Source: Carallia brachiata
Taxonomy: Eukaryota; Streptophyta; Magnoliopsida; Malpighiales; Rhizophoraceae
Length of the DNA stretch: 64,000 nt
Reading direction: 5' to 3'
Assembly: GCA_021464245.1 (NCBI GenBank)
Contig: JADCRB010000007.1
Location: forward strand, 1,242,869-1,306,868
Shown: positions 23,210 through 36,654 of the stretch, one piece after another
Layout: every line of letters starts with the position of its first letter
Position numbering within the stretch: position 1 is the first letter of the stretch
Made by a program: the position numbers and the translations under genes
The notes under the pieces: model-generated
The model's database searches: none
What the model saw: the letters and a program-made list of their open reading frames with translations, nothing else
Told to the model about the DNA's origin: nothing

Positions 23210-25385
23210 TGGTAAGGAAAGAACAAAATGGCTAGGGTTCCTACTTGCAATTGGTGAGACGGTGGGATCATAGCTCTAGAATATGTCTGATTGTTTTAAT
23301 TATTGCCCTACTTCAAAGGGGTTCTGGTCTTACTCTCGCATTGAATTATTGATTAGTTGTATTAATTATCAATAAAAGTCTATGGGTAGAGGATTATGAC
23401 CAAAGGCAAAAAAAAAAAAAAAAGAATAAGAAGAACAAATTTTTTTTGTAAGATAAAAGTTTAAGATAACATTAAATACATTTATTATAATAGTGAGTAT
23501 ATTTAGACTTTAATTTTTGAGAAAAAAAAATAGGGCCTCTGAGTAAATTCTCACGTCAGATCTTCTTGTCATGTACAAGTTTGACCCTAAGCTCCTCTTT
23601 CACCCAAGATAGATACTTTTTTGCTCCGATATTTTTTTCACCATAAGCAAGATACCATTTTACAATTAAGAGATCTGGAGTTCAAATTCTAATCAAAATT
23701 CATAGAATCATAGTCATATTGTGTAGATTATTGACTGGTCCTTTGGTATAGAAAATAGAAAGATGAAATCGGTTGAACAGTTGTCTACTTAAATATCACA
23801 ACTAGCCCGGAATAATGAAATGCCTCTCTGTATGTGTTTGTTTTTCCTTGAGAAATTTTCAGGTGGATTCAATTTATTAACATTAAAACAGGGACTCGAA
23901 TTGTAAAACTCTATGATTGCTAAAAATTTGACCTAGTATATTTTACTACATTCTATTAAATCCTGAATTTGAGTAAACATTTAAATCAATTTGGTTCATT
24001 TGAGTCGTCTCACATAAGTAGTCTCTTTTTTTTTTGTTTTTGGTCCACATGAATTAGGAGAGCGAATTTAATTTAAAATTTGATTTGAGTTCGAATTTCA
24101 TATCTCATTCTCAAATTTTATACTGGTAGTTTACTAGATTGTAATAGAGATTTAAGTAATCTCTTTCTATTCTTCACTTGCATATTGCTTGGAGCTACTC
24201 CCTAGGGATCTCTCTTTTCCTTACATATTGCTTCGAGAGAATAAAATTTTTAACTCAAAATTAAACATATAATGATAATTTTTGACACGGTAGCTCAAAA
24301 TTCTAAGTGAGCAGTTGAGTCTTCAACCTACAAACAGTGATAGGATTCCTAAAAAAGCCACCGGCCTAGGACAAGTCTTTCAAGATTTTTTCATACTTAC
24401 GACACCGACGATGAAAAACATTGGTGTTTCAGTATTTAGGAAATCCGTCCATTTTCTAAAAATACTTTCTAAGAAAAAAGAAAATTATGTCTAAATGAAA
24501 TTTAAAGCTCCAAGCATACATTCATATTCCTCTAGTCTCTTTTTCAGCAGGAGCCGATTTGCTCGTCCAAATTCCATTATTGTGGGGCAAGAATCTCTCT
24601 TTTGTCTCTTTTAATTTCAACTAATTCATAAACACATTTTCTTTATTTCCATAATTTTCCAGTGTAAGAAGAAATATGAAATTAGAGATGAAAAGAAGAA
24701 ATAGTAAATAGAAAAAATTTTCCTTCAACCCAAACAGCCACCGATAAAGGCCCAGCAACAGACCAAACTGACCGCTTCGCTTGGTAACTTACTACTACTG
24801 GCAAATAAATGGGTCGTGGTTTGGGTTTGTCCAGAACTATATGGGTTGGGCCAGAGGCCCATCTCCTAAAAGCAGAAACACATGTCCGTCCATTTTTTTT
24901 TTTTTTAAGTTACATGAATATATAATGTTCTTCCTGTTCCATCAAGACGCCACATATTTACTCAAAAATGAATCAAGAGATAGCAAAAAGCCGGTGACTT
25001 CTGCTTTTAGGCCAATCCATATGGCCACGCATCAAATGCAGAGCTGTGCAAAATGTAATCCCTTGCGTCGTCTCTCAAGAACTAAAAGAAGCACTTCTTA
25101 GGTTAAATGTTTCAATATATTTATGCATTCGTTTATCTGAACCAATTATATTTATGCATACGTGTGTTTATGTTATTGACATATTCATATACCCGGGCAT
25201 TCAGCGTATAGATGCTCATTCGTCAGAGTGAATCTTAAATTTACTTATAATAATAAAGTCCAAGTTAGTTTTAAGAATTAAATGTTGGTGTCTGTCTTCT
25301 GTGAGGCCATAGACTGCAATTATTGAAGGAGAAAAGAAAGTTGATTTAAGCTAAGCAAGTTGCATTATAATACAATATGTATACG
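23210..25385. other. ERF-B upstream region
   Basis: Non-coding and aligned with 8990-12435 in unit A, without the later A-specific insertions. No gene is seen. Confidence 0.65.
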
Positions 25386-25663
25386 AATTTCCATCGTTTT
25401 CAAGTTCTTAGCGAACTAAAAGCAGGATTGACAAATAGGCCTGACCCAACCATGCCACCTCTCACATCAAGTGAAGAAAAAGCATATTGCAACTTTGGTC
25501 CTAGATTATGGTAGGTAGATACACATAGAAAAACGAAAAAACCAAAAAAAAAGGAAAAAATTACAGCCCCAAAAGAAGAAATTAATTGACAAATGATAGA
25601 GAATCAAGAGATTGGATGGCAGTGTTTAATTTTTAGCTTTAGGATTTGGCAATTCAATTGCTT

Positions 25664-26332
25664 TCAACAAGAGCTCAAAAGCTCCTCTAGATACTCAATT
25701 CCTAAGTCCTCAAACACCACCACATTTTGTGATTTAGTGTCATTTACCTCTTTCCCTTTACATTTTTTGCTGGCCGTTGACTTTCTCCTCATAGAGTGCT
25801 TCCTCTTTAGAGCCACCACCGGCGACGACCCATCATCGTAATCGTGCTTCATTTCTTGAAGCGATTCTCTCACCACTTCCGCCGGAAAATTGAGCACGGC
25901 CATCGGACCCCGCATCGCATACGCCGCTTGGTCGTAGGCTAGAGCGGCTGCCTCCGCACTGTCGAATGTTCCGAGCCAAACCCGGATGCCGTTTCTCGTG
26001 GAGTCCCTAATCTCCGCCGCGTACTTCCCCCACGGCCGTTTCCGGACACCTCTGTAGGACCTCTCTTTCTTTGCCTGCGTCTCTTCCTCTGCACTGGAAT
26101 TCACTTCCTCTTCTTTTAGTCCACAAGTTGTGGAATTCGAGTCCGATGACTCTTTGGCCCCCTCGGCCAGAACATCAAATAGGACCATTTCGACTGAGTC
26201 ATTAGTATCAAAAGGAAGAGAACTGTGGTGATACAGAAGCTCGTCCCACGAACAAGATTCCAGCGAACAAAACGAAGATTCCGGCGACAATTCCGATTCT
26301 GGGTATTGATGATTGAAGAAAGACGATCCCAT
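25664..26332 (-). CDS. ERF1: ERF1-like transcription factor
   Basis: Intronless, 222 codons, close in length and layout to Arabidopsis ERF1 (about 218 residues). The AP2/ERF domain is at about residues 93-150 ([42 protein letters not shown]). Downstream are [15 protein letters not shown] and the C-terminal [18 protein letters not shown], both hallmarks of ERF1-type proteins. ERF1 activates GCC-box defence genes where ethylene and jasmonate signals converge. It lies just right of unit B in the same orientation as ERF-A and ERF-B, which look like diverged relatives. The upstream region holds a TATA box and two G-boxes. The symbol follows family resemblance; orthology was not tested. Confidence 0.93.
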   Translation of the reverse strand: MGSSFFNHQYPESELSPESSFCSLESCSWDELLYHHSSLPFDTNDSVEMVLFDVLAEGAKESSDSNSTTCGLKEEEVNSSAEEETQAKKERSYRGVRKRPWGKYAAEIRDSTRNGIRVWLGTFDSAEAAALAYDQAAYAMRGPMAVLNFPAEVVRESLQEMKHDYDDGSSPVVALKRKHSMRRKSTASKKCKGKEVNDTKSQNVVVFEDLGIEYLEELLSSC

Positions 26333-26453
26333 TTCTGAATTTTGAAGCCCAAAATTTTGGTCTTGTCTCTATAGTGCCACTACCAAGTGGCAACTATACT
26401 ATGTGTGTTTTTTCGGTCTTGAAGACTTGAACACAATTTGATGACGGAACATG

Positions 26454-26465
26454 CCTTTATATACC
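26454..26465 (-). promoter_or_regulatory. TATA box of ERF1-like gene
   Basis: GGTATATAAAGG on the minus strand, about 120 bp upstream of the start codon. Confidence 0.7.
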
Positions 26466-26523
26466 TACGAAAATTGGGGCAGGCTTTTTCAATTTACAAA
26501 ATCTGCTCAAAAGTGATAAACAG

Positions 26524-26526
<3 letters not shown>

Positions 26527-26559
<33 letters not shown>
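26527..26559. repeat. (AT)n microsatellite
   Basis: About 16 AT units, within the ERF1-like promoter. Confidence 0.9.
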
Positions 26560-26562
<3 letters not shown>

Positions 26563-26779
26563 ATGGGTAGACAAAACAAATAGATTAAAAACAGTGATAG
26601 ATACGATTTGTTTTGCTCCAAATATTTATAATTAAATAATAATGGAGGTATGAATTTTGAACAAGGAGGGATGGACTGGTTATCATGGGCCTTATCAAAA
26701 ACTAATAAATAATGTGGGTGCTTTTCATTTTCAGGGCCACGCACGGAGAGAGACAGAGAAAGAGAGAGAGGGTTTTACC

Positions 26780-27126
26780 CACGTGAGCCATAATCCGTGT
26801 GACGTATGGCGGCGCAATTGGGTCCAAAATAGCAATTGCTGCGATCGTCATTGGCCTCGGGGTGTCAATTTTTTATTTGATGCTATCGTTGGTTACTGTT
26901 ATATAACCTAAGAAATTTGTTTAAAAATTTTTTAATTATAATTTATTATATAATTATATTAATTAAAAATATGATTAAAAATTTTATTTTTTTGTTACAT
27001 AATAAATTTATTAAATTATTGAAACTTTTTGAATAATTATATTCTAAAAGTTCTTCTAATAATTTAATTTTTGAATAATAATTTTTTTCGATCATCATTG
27101 GGTTTTTTTCATGTATTTTCCACGTG
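26780..27126 (-). promoter_or_regulatory. ERF1-like promoter motifs: two G-boxes and a TGACGT site
   Basis: CACGTG occurs at 26780-26785 and 27121-27126, and TGACGT at 26800-26805. G-boxes are typical binding sites of bHLH factors such as MYC2, and TGACG of TGA bZIP factors; both are known inputs to ERF1/ORA59-type genes. Function here is inferred from motif identity only. Confidence 0.35.
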
Positions 27127-27419
27127 GCAACAGTTCGCAATCCTAACCGGCGAAGTTCCCTTCCAACTGGGATTGGCATCGAGTTTAAATAAGGACAATA
27201 TAGCGGGGGCCAACATTTTTACTCAATTATGTCCCGACTTCTTTTTTTTTTTCTTAAAAATTAAATTTTAAATAATAATTAATGTTATTTTAAAATTATA
27301 TTTAATAAATCTTAAATTTTAATTATAAAAAAAATATTTTTTTTTTTTTTTTTCTTCTCGGCTAAGTGACTCGGGAAAGTGCTGGCCTCCTTTTTGTGGC
27401 CCACTAATCCTTTTCCTTA

Positions 27420-27887
27420 CGCTGTGTTTGAAGTGAGTGGAAGAACGGAGAAATGAGGAAAAAAGAAAAGAAAATAAAGATAAAATAAAGTTATTTGAAG
27501 TGATGGAGAAAGTGAAGAAAATAAAAGTATGGTGAAAGAAAAGGTGAATAATAATTTGTGAGAGAAAAAGTGAAGAGAAAATAAAATTGTTTGGAGTGAT
27601 AGAAAAATGAAGAGAAAGAAAGTATAATGAAAGAAAAAATAGATAATAATTTGTGAGAGAAAAAGTGAAGAGAAAATAAAATTATTTGGAGTGATAGAAA
27701 AATGAAGAGAAAGAAAGTATAATGAAAGAAAAAATAGATAATAATTTGTGAGAGAAAAAGTGGAGATAAAATAAAATTATTTAGAATAGTGTAAAAAGTG
27801 AGAAGAAAGAGATATAAAAAAAAATACATAATAATAATTATATTTTTCTTTCTCTTCTCTTCTTTCTATCCCACAACAAACCCACCC
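27420..27887. mobile_element. Tourist-like MITE with internal 95-bp tandem repeats
   Basis: Flanked by TTA (27417-27419 and 27888-27890). The left end cgctgtgtttgaag and right end caacaaacccaccc are inverted relatives. The purine-rich interior contains the phrase ataatttgtgagagaaaaagtg at 27551, 27646 and 27741, giving a tandem array with a 95-bp period and about 3.5 copies. The minus-strand Phe/Ser-rich ORF across it is a composition artefact. It belongs to the same loose family as 10664, 33363 and 48604. Confidence 0.65.
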
Positions 27888-27912
27888 TTAAGCCAACTAC
27901 AATCATATGCCA

Positions 27913-28030
27913 CATGCCATAGAAGACTAGTTGGCATAGTCTTCAGATGAAAGGCGAGAGTTTAAATTCTATAATTTAAATTCTCTCTCTTCTTTAGGTG
28001 CTTACATTCTTAATGAAGACCACAAAAATA
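27913..28030 (+). mobile_element. Short SINE (118 bp)
   Basis: Flanked by a perfect 12-bp target-site duplication, AATCATATGCCA (27901-27912 and 28031-28042). The body has a tRNA-like head (ctagttggcatagtc) and a B-box-like gagtttaaattct, and ends A-rich (accacaaaaata). This size and structure fit a plant tRNA-derived SINE. Confidence 0.75.
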
Positions 28031-28042
28031 AATCATATGCCA

Positions 28043-31000
28043 ATAAATTGGATTTATTTTAATATTTTTCTAATTTGATTTTGCGGTCAACTTTTTTTGT
28101 GGCTTGAGAATTATTATAACTCTGCAAGAGGAATGGACTGTTTAATTTTTGGATAGCAGAAGGAGGACCAGATATTTAAGAAGAGTTGGCGAGAGCCAGC
28201 AAATACACCATTTTTTTTGTGTTTTTTTTTGGGGTGGGGGGGGGGGGGGGGAGAGGGAGGGTTGTTGTCATTTAAACTAATCAAAATCTGCTATTCTGTC
28301 GAGATATTAGGTAGCTCTACTTTAATTTTAGTTTTTTTTCGTTAAAAAAATTTGTCTAATTGAGTATTGAATCTAATTAATTTATGATTTTTGTGACTTA
28401 GCCAGTTGTAAGTTATTTTGGCTGACTGTTTTTCTTGTTTTGTACAGATTTTTCGACATCTTTACGTTAATCTTCCGTACGGAATCGTTTTATAGTAATG
28501 CAACGATTTCTTTCACTCAAAAAAAATTGGAGGCTCAGGCTGCAGGGAAAACAGTATGAAACGTGAACCAAGAGAAATATGACCAATTCCTTCAATGATC
28601 GGAACATATTGTTGGAAAATTAAAAACTACATAATTGAGTTCGAATCTACGGGGTACACAATTCACACATATAAAATAGTCGGAATTTGTAATCAGACCG
28701 TGTTTTTGTGCATTTGAATTCATCCGTTGGATCCTAAAAATTAAAAAAAATATATATTCAAAGTTGTTGACCAAACATGAAACTAATGGAAGCCGAACAA
28801 AGATTTTAGTTTTTGGAGCTAGAATTGAAATTCTTCGAACACATGTTTACTGTATACTTGACAGTCAAAATTTATAACGGAATAAAGGGAACTTCAAAAA
28901 CTAAAATGTTTCTTTGATCTGTTTTTTGGTTGAACTTTAAAAAAAAAAAAAAAATGTGCGTTGGTATGGAAGGTCAAAAGTCACCCATTATTGATTTTAT
29001 TTAACTTTCTCAATAAAAAATTCATTATTTAAATACTGATAAATTCAAATACATCCTACCTAATAATTGCCAAACCTTACACCCAATATTCAATTGTCAC
29101 CACACACCACAGCTTTTAAGTCCACGTAAAAATAAGAACACCCAACGTATCACCAGGAGATTGATGGAGCCGGAAAATTGTTTTGTCAGACTTTTGTCTT
29201 CAGTTTTACTTTTACCGAATTTTCCATCGCGATTGGACTTCTGACTTTGGGCATTTTCTTTTATTTTTCCGGTTCTTATATTTTGATCCACGAATACATA
29301 ATTGGCTTTGCATCACGTATCCTTGATTCTTTAAATTGCTGTAGTCCATGCTGTCCATCGTGCTAAAACAGCGACTATGCATATAAGAAATTGAGGAGTT
29401 TCCGGTCAGAGATTGAGGAGGTTAAAAAAATATGGGAAGCAACCTCGTCCTAGCAGCAGGTTCTAAGCATAAATTTACAAGTGGAAATCAAATTGGTAGT
29501 TATACCAAAAAATCGATGGCTAGATCATGTCTCCGGTCTTCACATTTTTTTAAACGACTGTTTTAAGTTAAAATTGAAAACTGGAAAATATCTCTTGACT
29601 CAATTCATCTTGAGTCAAGACTGTCTGATCAGACCAGTGAATCGAGTAAATTTTACATAATAATAATAATAATAATAATGATTTCTTTTTTTCCAAAAAA
29701 TTGTATATGATTACAACACTTTATACACACACATTTTATTTCAATAATATTTTATTTGTTTTTGTATAATATAAAAATAGTAATTATATTTTCAAAAAGA
29801 GAATTGATCTGCTAATCTGACTGTCTTAATTAGAAATCAGACCGACCATATGTGTAATTTTTTTTAGTTAGAATCCAATTTTGTTTTACAAGCTATGTTG
29901 CAAGAACACTTTTAGCTATTGTCTCCAATATGTTTTATTTTAGTTATCAAAATTTAAACAAAAAGATAGTTTTCAAAAAAAAATTGAATTAAAAATTCTC
30001 TTTAATTCAAATTAACCATTCCTTCTTTTCTTGGTACACCTAAAAAAAAAAAAAAACTAAAGACCAATGATGAATAAATTCAGACCCATAACAATTACCA
30101 TCCAAATGCATAAAATACCTGTTAATGACCGATAAAAAAAAAAAAAAAAAAGATCGTTGGAACCACCGGCTGATTCAATTTTACCATTAATTAACCATCC
30201 TATGATTGTGCATGTGATCCACATCCACGAAGGGGACAAGTGGAAGTACCCTCGAGAGAGTCGAGAGAAAAGGACTTAGGGGCGTAATCGACAATTCATA
30301 TAAATAAATAAAACAAAGGGTTGGCGGTCTGATGGTAACGTGTCTAGAATAGATGCAGGCCCCCTTTATTAGGAACAAACAACTATTGAAAAATTGTCAA
30401 GGGTCTTCATTCTTCAGGAACAAGACAATGCAACTTTTTTTGCGGGTAAGCTACAGACCTACAGTTGAACGTTGAAAGTCTTCCAAACAGAGAGGACCCT
30501 TGACCTTACCAGTTTGACGGCGACAGGTTCTTAGAATTCCAACCATACATGTCACTTATTGCTCCATGTAGAGAGAGAAAGAGGGGGGGAGAGAGAGAGA
30601 GAGAGATGGTGAGCTTTTTTTTTTTTTTTTTCATAAAGATATTGAAAAAGATTGATGGAAGAACAAAACAGAGTGGGGTACTTGGGGCACGACACCATCC
30701 ACAAATTAATTTGGACCGTCTAAATTCGACTCTTTTTTCATGTCCCTTTGGCCTTATTAACAAAAAAAAAAAAAAAAAGTTCTGATCAATTTCGACCACA
30801 AACTTCTTTACTGCAACGAATGGTTAATTTTAGTGTGTCAATTTAGTTATCTAACAAATATAATACTCTTGTTGTTGTGTGGTTCAAAAGAAAAATAAAT
30901 AAAACTCTTGTTATATAGAAAACATTTTCCAAGGACCTCACTTGTAGAAAGTGAACAAATTGTCTTATATTTTTACTATAATGGATTACAACACTATATA

Positions 31001-33362
31001 TGTTAAAATTTCTTAGTATTATATTTATATTTTAGTAATTGTGATCTAATTTATTAACTTTTAGAAAAAGTGAGTCGATTTTTAGCTTTTGTGGGAACCA
31101 CTCCTAATCCAAGTCAAACCTGACAACATAAACAATTGCCATATGTTAGTCCTAAAAGCTATACAATTCTATGCGAAATTTATAATTAATTTTGAAATTC
31201 TTTTTTATTATCACGGAATATCATAAAGTATATTCATATTATTTTTGCATATTTTATCAAATCAACTTCTTCTGTTGTTACAAACAACTTAAATAACTCT
31301 CTCTTCCTATGCCCAACCGAAAATAGTATTCTATTATGTCATATGTCCTCCATATATTTTGTATGCCTACCGAACAGCATCCCAACTTTTTATAGGCTAC
31401 AATTCTTAACGAGACATCACACACGGGAAAAAATAAAATTTAAAAGAAAGCTAAGCAAAGTTAAAGCAAGTAACAAAGTTATAACTTTGCACAACATCTT
31501 GACCTAAAATCTTGAGGCATTTGATTTTGCCACATATGAACCATTTATTTGACTCTTTTCTCTAATTTTTTTTTAATGTGAGATTTTAGTCAATTAAACT
31601 TCCTAAATAAAGGAAAAGCTTTAAAAGGTTGTTTGGAATGGAAACAAGGACCAAACCAAACGCATATTTTGGGGACATGAATGCCAGCGAGAATAATCTT
31701 ATCCTATTTTTTTGATCGGAAGAATAATCTTATCCTATGTTTACCCCTTTGTTTGACTAATTAATAACTTGGTACTTGTTTAGCAAATAGTAGTGTCAGT
31801 GGATAATTACAAAGTAAATCGACATCGGATCATGCACCTTCACCTAAGAAATCTAGCAATGTCCTTTTTAGTGACGAAAATGATGCCCATATTGGCATCT
31901 GGATCGCATATTCCGTGGTCATGTAGTAAATTGCAATCAAAGCTTTTCTTTTAACTAAAGATTTCAATGGGCTCTCTTCAGGTTAGTGCAGGTGAGGTGA
32001 ATTTGGAGTAAGTTTACTCATTCTAGATTGTCTTACTGCATAAATTCACAAATTTAATTCCAATTATTAGAGTTCATTAATATGTGTCATGCTTAAAACT
32101 TTTATAATGGAGATGTCAATTTTTAATCTAATGAGCTCCTATGTGAGACGGTGCATTACAATTTAATATATTATTCATTCTTAAATTTCACGAAACAACT
32201 TAATGCCTAAAAATATGTGTTTGGTTTGGTCCTTCTAAGACAAGCGCTTGAAGCTTATAAATCTAGGCCTTCTTATTAACCAATTAAGCTATCCTATGGG
32301 GACCAATCAAGGCTTACTTGTGATTACAATAACTATCCAAAAAGAAGTTGTTAGCATGCGCTGACAAATTTTTTATACCTAACCATTCAAGGTACATGGT
32401 CACTTCTTGCTTGTTGGATCACAATCTTTGCTTTATTTTATCTCTTCAAGTTTATTTTTTTTCAATCGTTTGTTTATCATGTCATTGTCACCCAAATTTC
32501 TTTATTGAGCCCTCAACAACGACCGGTTCCTGCACAGTCCTCGACGACTTTCGTGACCCACTGCATCCGGTTCAAGGGGGGCCTTCGCTGTCGGACCGAC
32601 CCAGGCGTGCACTTTGACAAGCACTGACCGTCGCACGTTAAAAAATATTTGGTGAGATTTTTTTAATAGGATTAAAGAGACATAAGTTAAAAAATAATTA
32701 AATTTAAATAAATAAATAAATTATTAAATACTATTAAATAAATTATATGATAATTTTATATTTTTTAAAATATAATTACGTAATAGAGTTAAAAACTAAA
32801 AATAATTTGAATGTTGTGTTGCTAGCATTAATGAGTTATCAACTTGGAGTAAGATGATGATAAATAATTGTGGTTTCTCGTACTATTAAATTGGTAAATA
32901 TTTAAACGTGAGCCGCCTTTCTAGTTTAGTCACATGACCGATTCCTTCCGGTTATCCACTATTGACTTCCCTGAACAGAAAGTAATCGCTTTACATCGAT
33001 ACCTTTGACAAAATAATCAGAAGCTAAGAACTTGACATTTAGACTTTTTAAAATCAAATTAATTAGAATGGGTTGAGAATTTACGTCGTGTTAACAAAAT
33101 CACTTTAATTTTCTGTATAATAATGAACAAATAATTACTAATCATGTGGTTTAGTGATAATTTGTATGGAATTTTAGTCTTAGGTCTAAAATTTAAAGCC
33201 AAATTCAATAGCCCCTATAGAACAAAAAAGAAATAAATTGATCTTTCGATGGGCAAAATGGAATAAGTAGAAAATGATAATTAGGTCCACCTAATCGATC
33301 AAACCTTTTTCCCACTTCCTTAATCAATAGCCAAAAATGGAAGGAACATTCTTAAACTTCCT
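28043..33362. other. Gene-poor intergenic stretch
   Basis: AT-rich DNA with a poly(G) tract at 28231-28251, an (ATA)n run near 29660, GA-rich sequence at 30566-30606 and numerous A/T runs. A GC-richer patch at 32515-32640 contains no recognisable frame. I see no gene with codon structure or family motifs. Confidence 0.6.
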
Positions 33363-33604
33363 GTTACAAAATGTTAGGATTGATAGAAAGTGAATAAAAT
33401 AAATAAATAAAAAATAGTACAGTAATAATAATGTTATAATTAATAAAAAGTAATAATTAAAAATTTATAAAAAAATAAATAGTAATTTGTGAGAGAAAAA
33501 ATAAATATTAATTATTTGAATTAATATAAAATATATAGAAAAAATAAACAAAAATATTTTTTTATTTATTTTTCTTTTTCCTTTACAAAGTTACCAAACA
33601 CAGT
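33363..33604. mobile_element. Degenerate Tourist-like MITE
   Basis: AT- and purine-rich sequence ending ttaccaaacacag, with gtaatttgtgagagaaaaaat like the interior of the 27420 element. The left end is unclear. Confidence 0.35.
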
Positions 33605-36600
33605 AAAAATTTAAGAAGGTAGAGTGCCAAAACTATTGAAGACTACTGCTATGAGTGCACTTCCATTTCACCATACGATCGTGCATTTCATTTGATTGAA
33701 AAGATAAATTTACCATGACCTGATGGGGCCGTGGAATCTTGTAAAGCCCTCGAGCAAGGTTCATGAACCCGTACTACATGTTTCTTAATCGCAGCATTAA
33801 AAATTTTGCACACACAAAATGTGCCGCAAGAATGTGGATCTATGCATTGTTTTTTCGTTTCATCAGCAAAGGCTTGTGCAATTTGTAGTACTCTCATTAA
33901 ATTTGGTTGTTGATAATTGTACTGTGAAAAGCAACTTGGCAATATTTTTAAGATTTCCCCCTCGTGCGTCAAAACTTCAGTCCAGCAAGTGCATGCATCT
34001 CCCAAATATTCTCCACTGTAGTCAGAGAAATAAACAAAGAACTGCTGACCAGAATTTCGCTTTTTTTTTTTTTTTGGTGAATTGAATTCTCAGTCCGGAG
34101 AATTGAAAGGGAACTGACAACTCAATCTTTATCCACTAAAACATAGAAAAAGTTAATTTCCTGTCCCAGAAAACCTTTTTTTTTTTTTTTTTTTTGGTCT
34201 TGGTATTAAAACTTTTTGTCTTCAAAGATATAAACAAGTTGCTGGTTGGCTGGGCTTGGAGTTTTGACCCTTTACCGGCCGCCTCCTCATCCACGAACCA
34301 TGTTTAATTTTGGAGTAAGTCGATGTACATGTATATGAATAGGGAAAATTAAGGCACTTGAACTATGCCAAAGTTCCTAAATTTGAGTGTTGTCAAAACA
34401 AAAAATAGGTTAAATTTGTATTTATTCTAATGTTGAGTTATGTCGTAAATATATTAATTCTTCACTTTTTTTTTTAGAAATAAAAGTAATACTCCCTAAC
34501 CAAATTACGGGATATCACCCATTTTTAATTTTTTACGACAAAAAAAAGTGAAAATTTATTTAAACCATAAAATTAAAATTGAAAAAAAAAAGTGAAAAAT
34601 CAAATTCACTCCAACTCCAGTCAAAACATATATTGCCACTGCTCTGGTCAAAGAGTCATGTTCTAGTACTCTTGACATTTGGATGTCACTAATTGTGACT
34701 ATTCTAGAAATGAACAATTGTCGGCAATTTTGAATTATAAACTCAAATCTATGTATAGTTTCTTATTGAATTAAGGGAATTATATTTGCACCCCTTTCTC
34801 CGAGCCCCTTAGTCGTTACTTAAGATCACTCTTCGAATTTAAAATTTACAGTGAATTGATTTCCTCACAATGTACTACTAGCTAGACAAATAACGACACT
34901 GAAAGCAGTTATGATATATAACTAAGAAATCGTTCAAATGACGTGCAGGCTTGCAACAGCACCCTAATTTGTAAACCTTATTATATATAAAGGCTGATTG
35001 ACCCCACCAAAAACAAAGGCAGATTTAGTTTTTTCCCTCATTCTTTCTTCTTTTTGGGGCCAAAGGTTATAGAAATGTGCTTGAGTACCAAGTGCCAAAA
35101 TTCCCCTTGAATTATTACTTTTTTTTTCTTAGTTAATTGGTTTCAATTGAGACATAAAGTTGAGGCATTAAGTTATAGAGATGACTTCAATTTTAATTGA
35201 GATATAACTCACTGATCCCTTGAAAATCAACTACAGAAAAGGTTTTGATCTAAAGATTGTCTAGAGAATTTATCCTACAACGCATTAAAATATAACGAAT
35301 TGTCAACTTTGTCCTTGAACTATTATTGCTTGCACTAGATTTTTTTTTTTTTTTGAAATAAATAATCAATACGTTGTTCGATTCTTTGTGGGGCAGCAGA
35401 ATCCGATTTGGTGCGTTTTGCCATGTCATGGACGAACGAACTTTAGGATAAATTCATGCATAATCTAACAGTTAGTTGACAACAACGACAGTTAAAAATT
35501 TGAAATTGAGTTGCTTAGCTCAATCTTCTTATACTTACATGGAAGGGCCTTCTTAAGTTAACAAGGAAATTTCCTCCGAGCTCGCTCCTGACTTTTTGCT
35601 TGACTACCCTCTCTCATCATTTAATTTTATAGTATGTGGAATTTACTCTTGGGTCCCAAGTAGGGTTCATTTGTTTTTTGTTTTTTTGTTTTTTTAAGAG
35701 AATATCAGTTAACCAATCGATACCTTAAAAAACACCCTTTTGCTTTTTATAGGAGAAGGAAGCAAAGAAAACACGACAATTTTAGTGTAATAATTTTTTT
35801 TTTTGGTTATGAACCTTGTCTTTTTGTCTTTATCGTAATTTGCTTTCAAATGTATGTACCAAAAAAATTTACTTTCAAATGTGTAACGTATTTCTGTTGG
35901 CAACATATCTGTGGAAAGGGGTCCCTCTTAATTAGTCACTGCATAATGCTCAAGGGCGGCACAAAATGCAAAGTTGATTAGACCCCAAAAAAAAAAAAAC
36001 AAAAAAAAGAAAAGCAAAGTGCAAATTAAGTTGATTTTTTTCCTTCGCAGTTGGCGAATAAGGCATGCGTATAGTTCAAAGTAAAATTTTTTCTGACAGG
36101 TATTTGGGTACCACTTACTATTTCATTTCTTAGACCGAAAGGAAAAAGTAAACTTGAAATTATTAGACAAAATAAATCATATTCTATGTTATAGATGAAT
36201 TCAATTTTTATATATAAAATAAAACATTTAGCGAAATATAGGAATTATTAGAAGCTAAAACTGATTTTTCAAATTTAAATTAAATTTAATAAATAGTTAA
36301 ATGAAGATTTTTCTTTTTGTTTAATGGGTTAGATGTTGCTCGCGTAAGTTAATATATTTTTTTCCTTGGTGAATTAGACACGGGCAAGTCGTAAGTTAAT
36401 TTTTTTGTTAATTTACTAATTGGAAACGAGAAATAGGCACGTTGGATTGGGCTTTGGAAAACACGAAGAGGAGCCCAAAACAACAGACCGTTAGAAGCCC
36501 AACAAGTGGTTGTCGTCTAATTTTGCACGAAAACAAAACCAGTCGCGTGTGAGCGCGTAAACTGTACATTTATGAGCTGTCAAATAAGTAGGCGACCACA

Positions 36601-36654
36601 GTGTCTCTTTAACAGTTTACTTTTTTTTTTTTTTAAGGAAAAAATTAGAATTCT
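33605..36654. other. Intergenic, no gene recognised
   Basis: An ORF of about 105 codons on the minus strand (33688-34005) begins without an ATG and has no recognised motif. The rest is AT-rich with many T and A runs. Confidence 0.55.

Larger units (their letters stand above)
17010..25385. repeat. Segmental duplication, unit B (contains ERF-B)
   Basis: Collinear paralogue of unit A. It preserves the empty target sites of the TRIM (21862-21866), the hAT-like MITE (25268-25275), the Tourist-like MITE (near 24785) and the hAT relic (near 19775). It has its own 882-bp MITE (19983-20864) and a possible SINE near 18780. Apart from ERF-B there is no gene. The left boundary is near 17010 and the right boundary near 25385, after which ERF1-linked sequence begins. 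Confidence 0.9.

Noticed and set aside
33688..34005. Minus-strand ORF of 105 codons
   Set aside because: No ATG start, no recognised motif, no homologous region elsewhere in the window.
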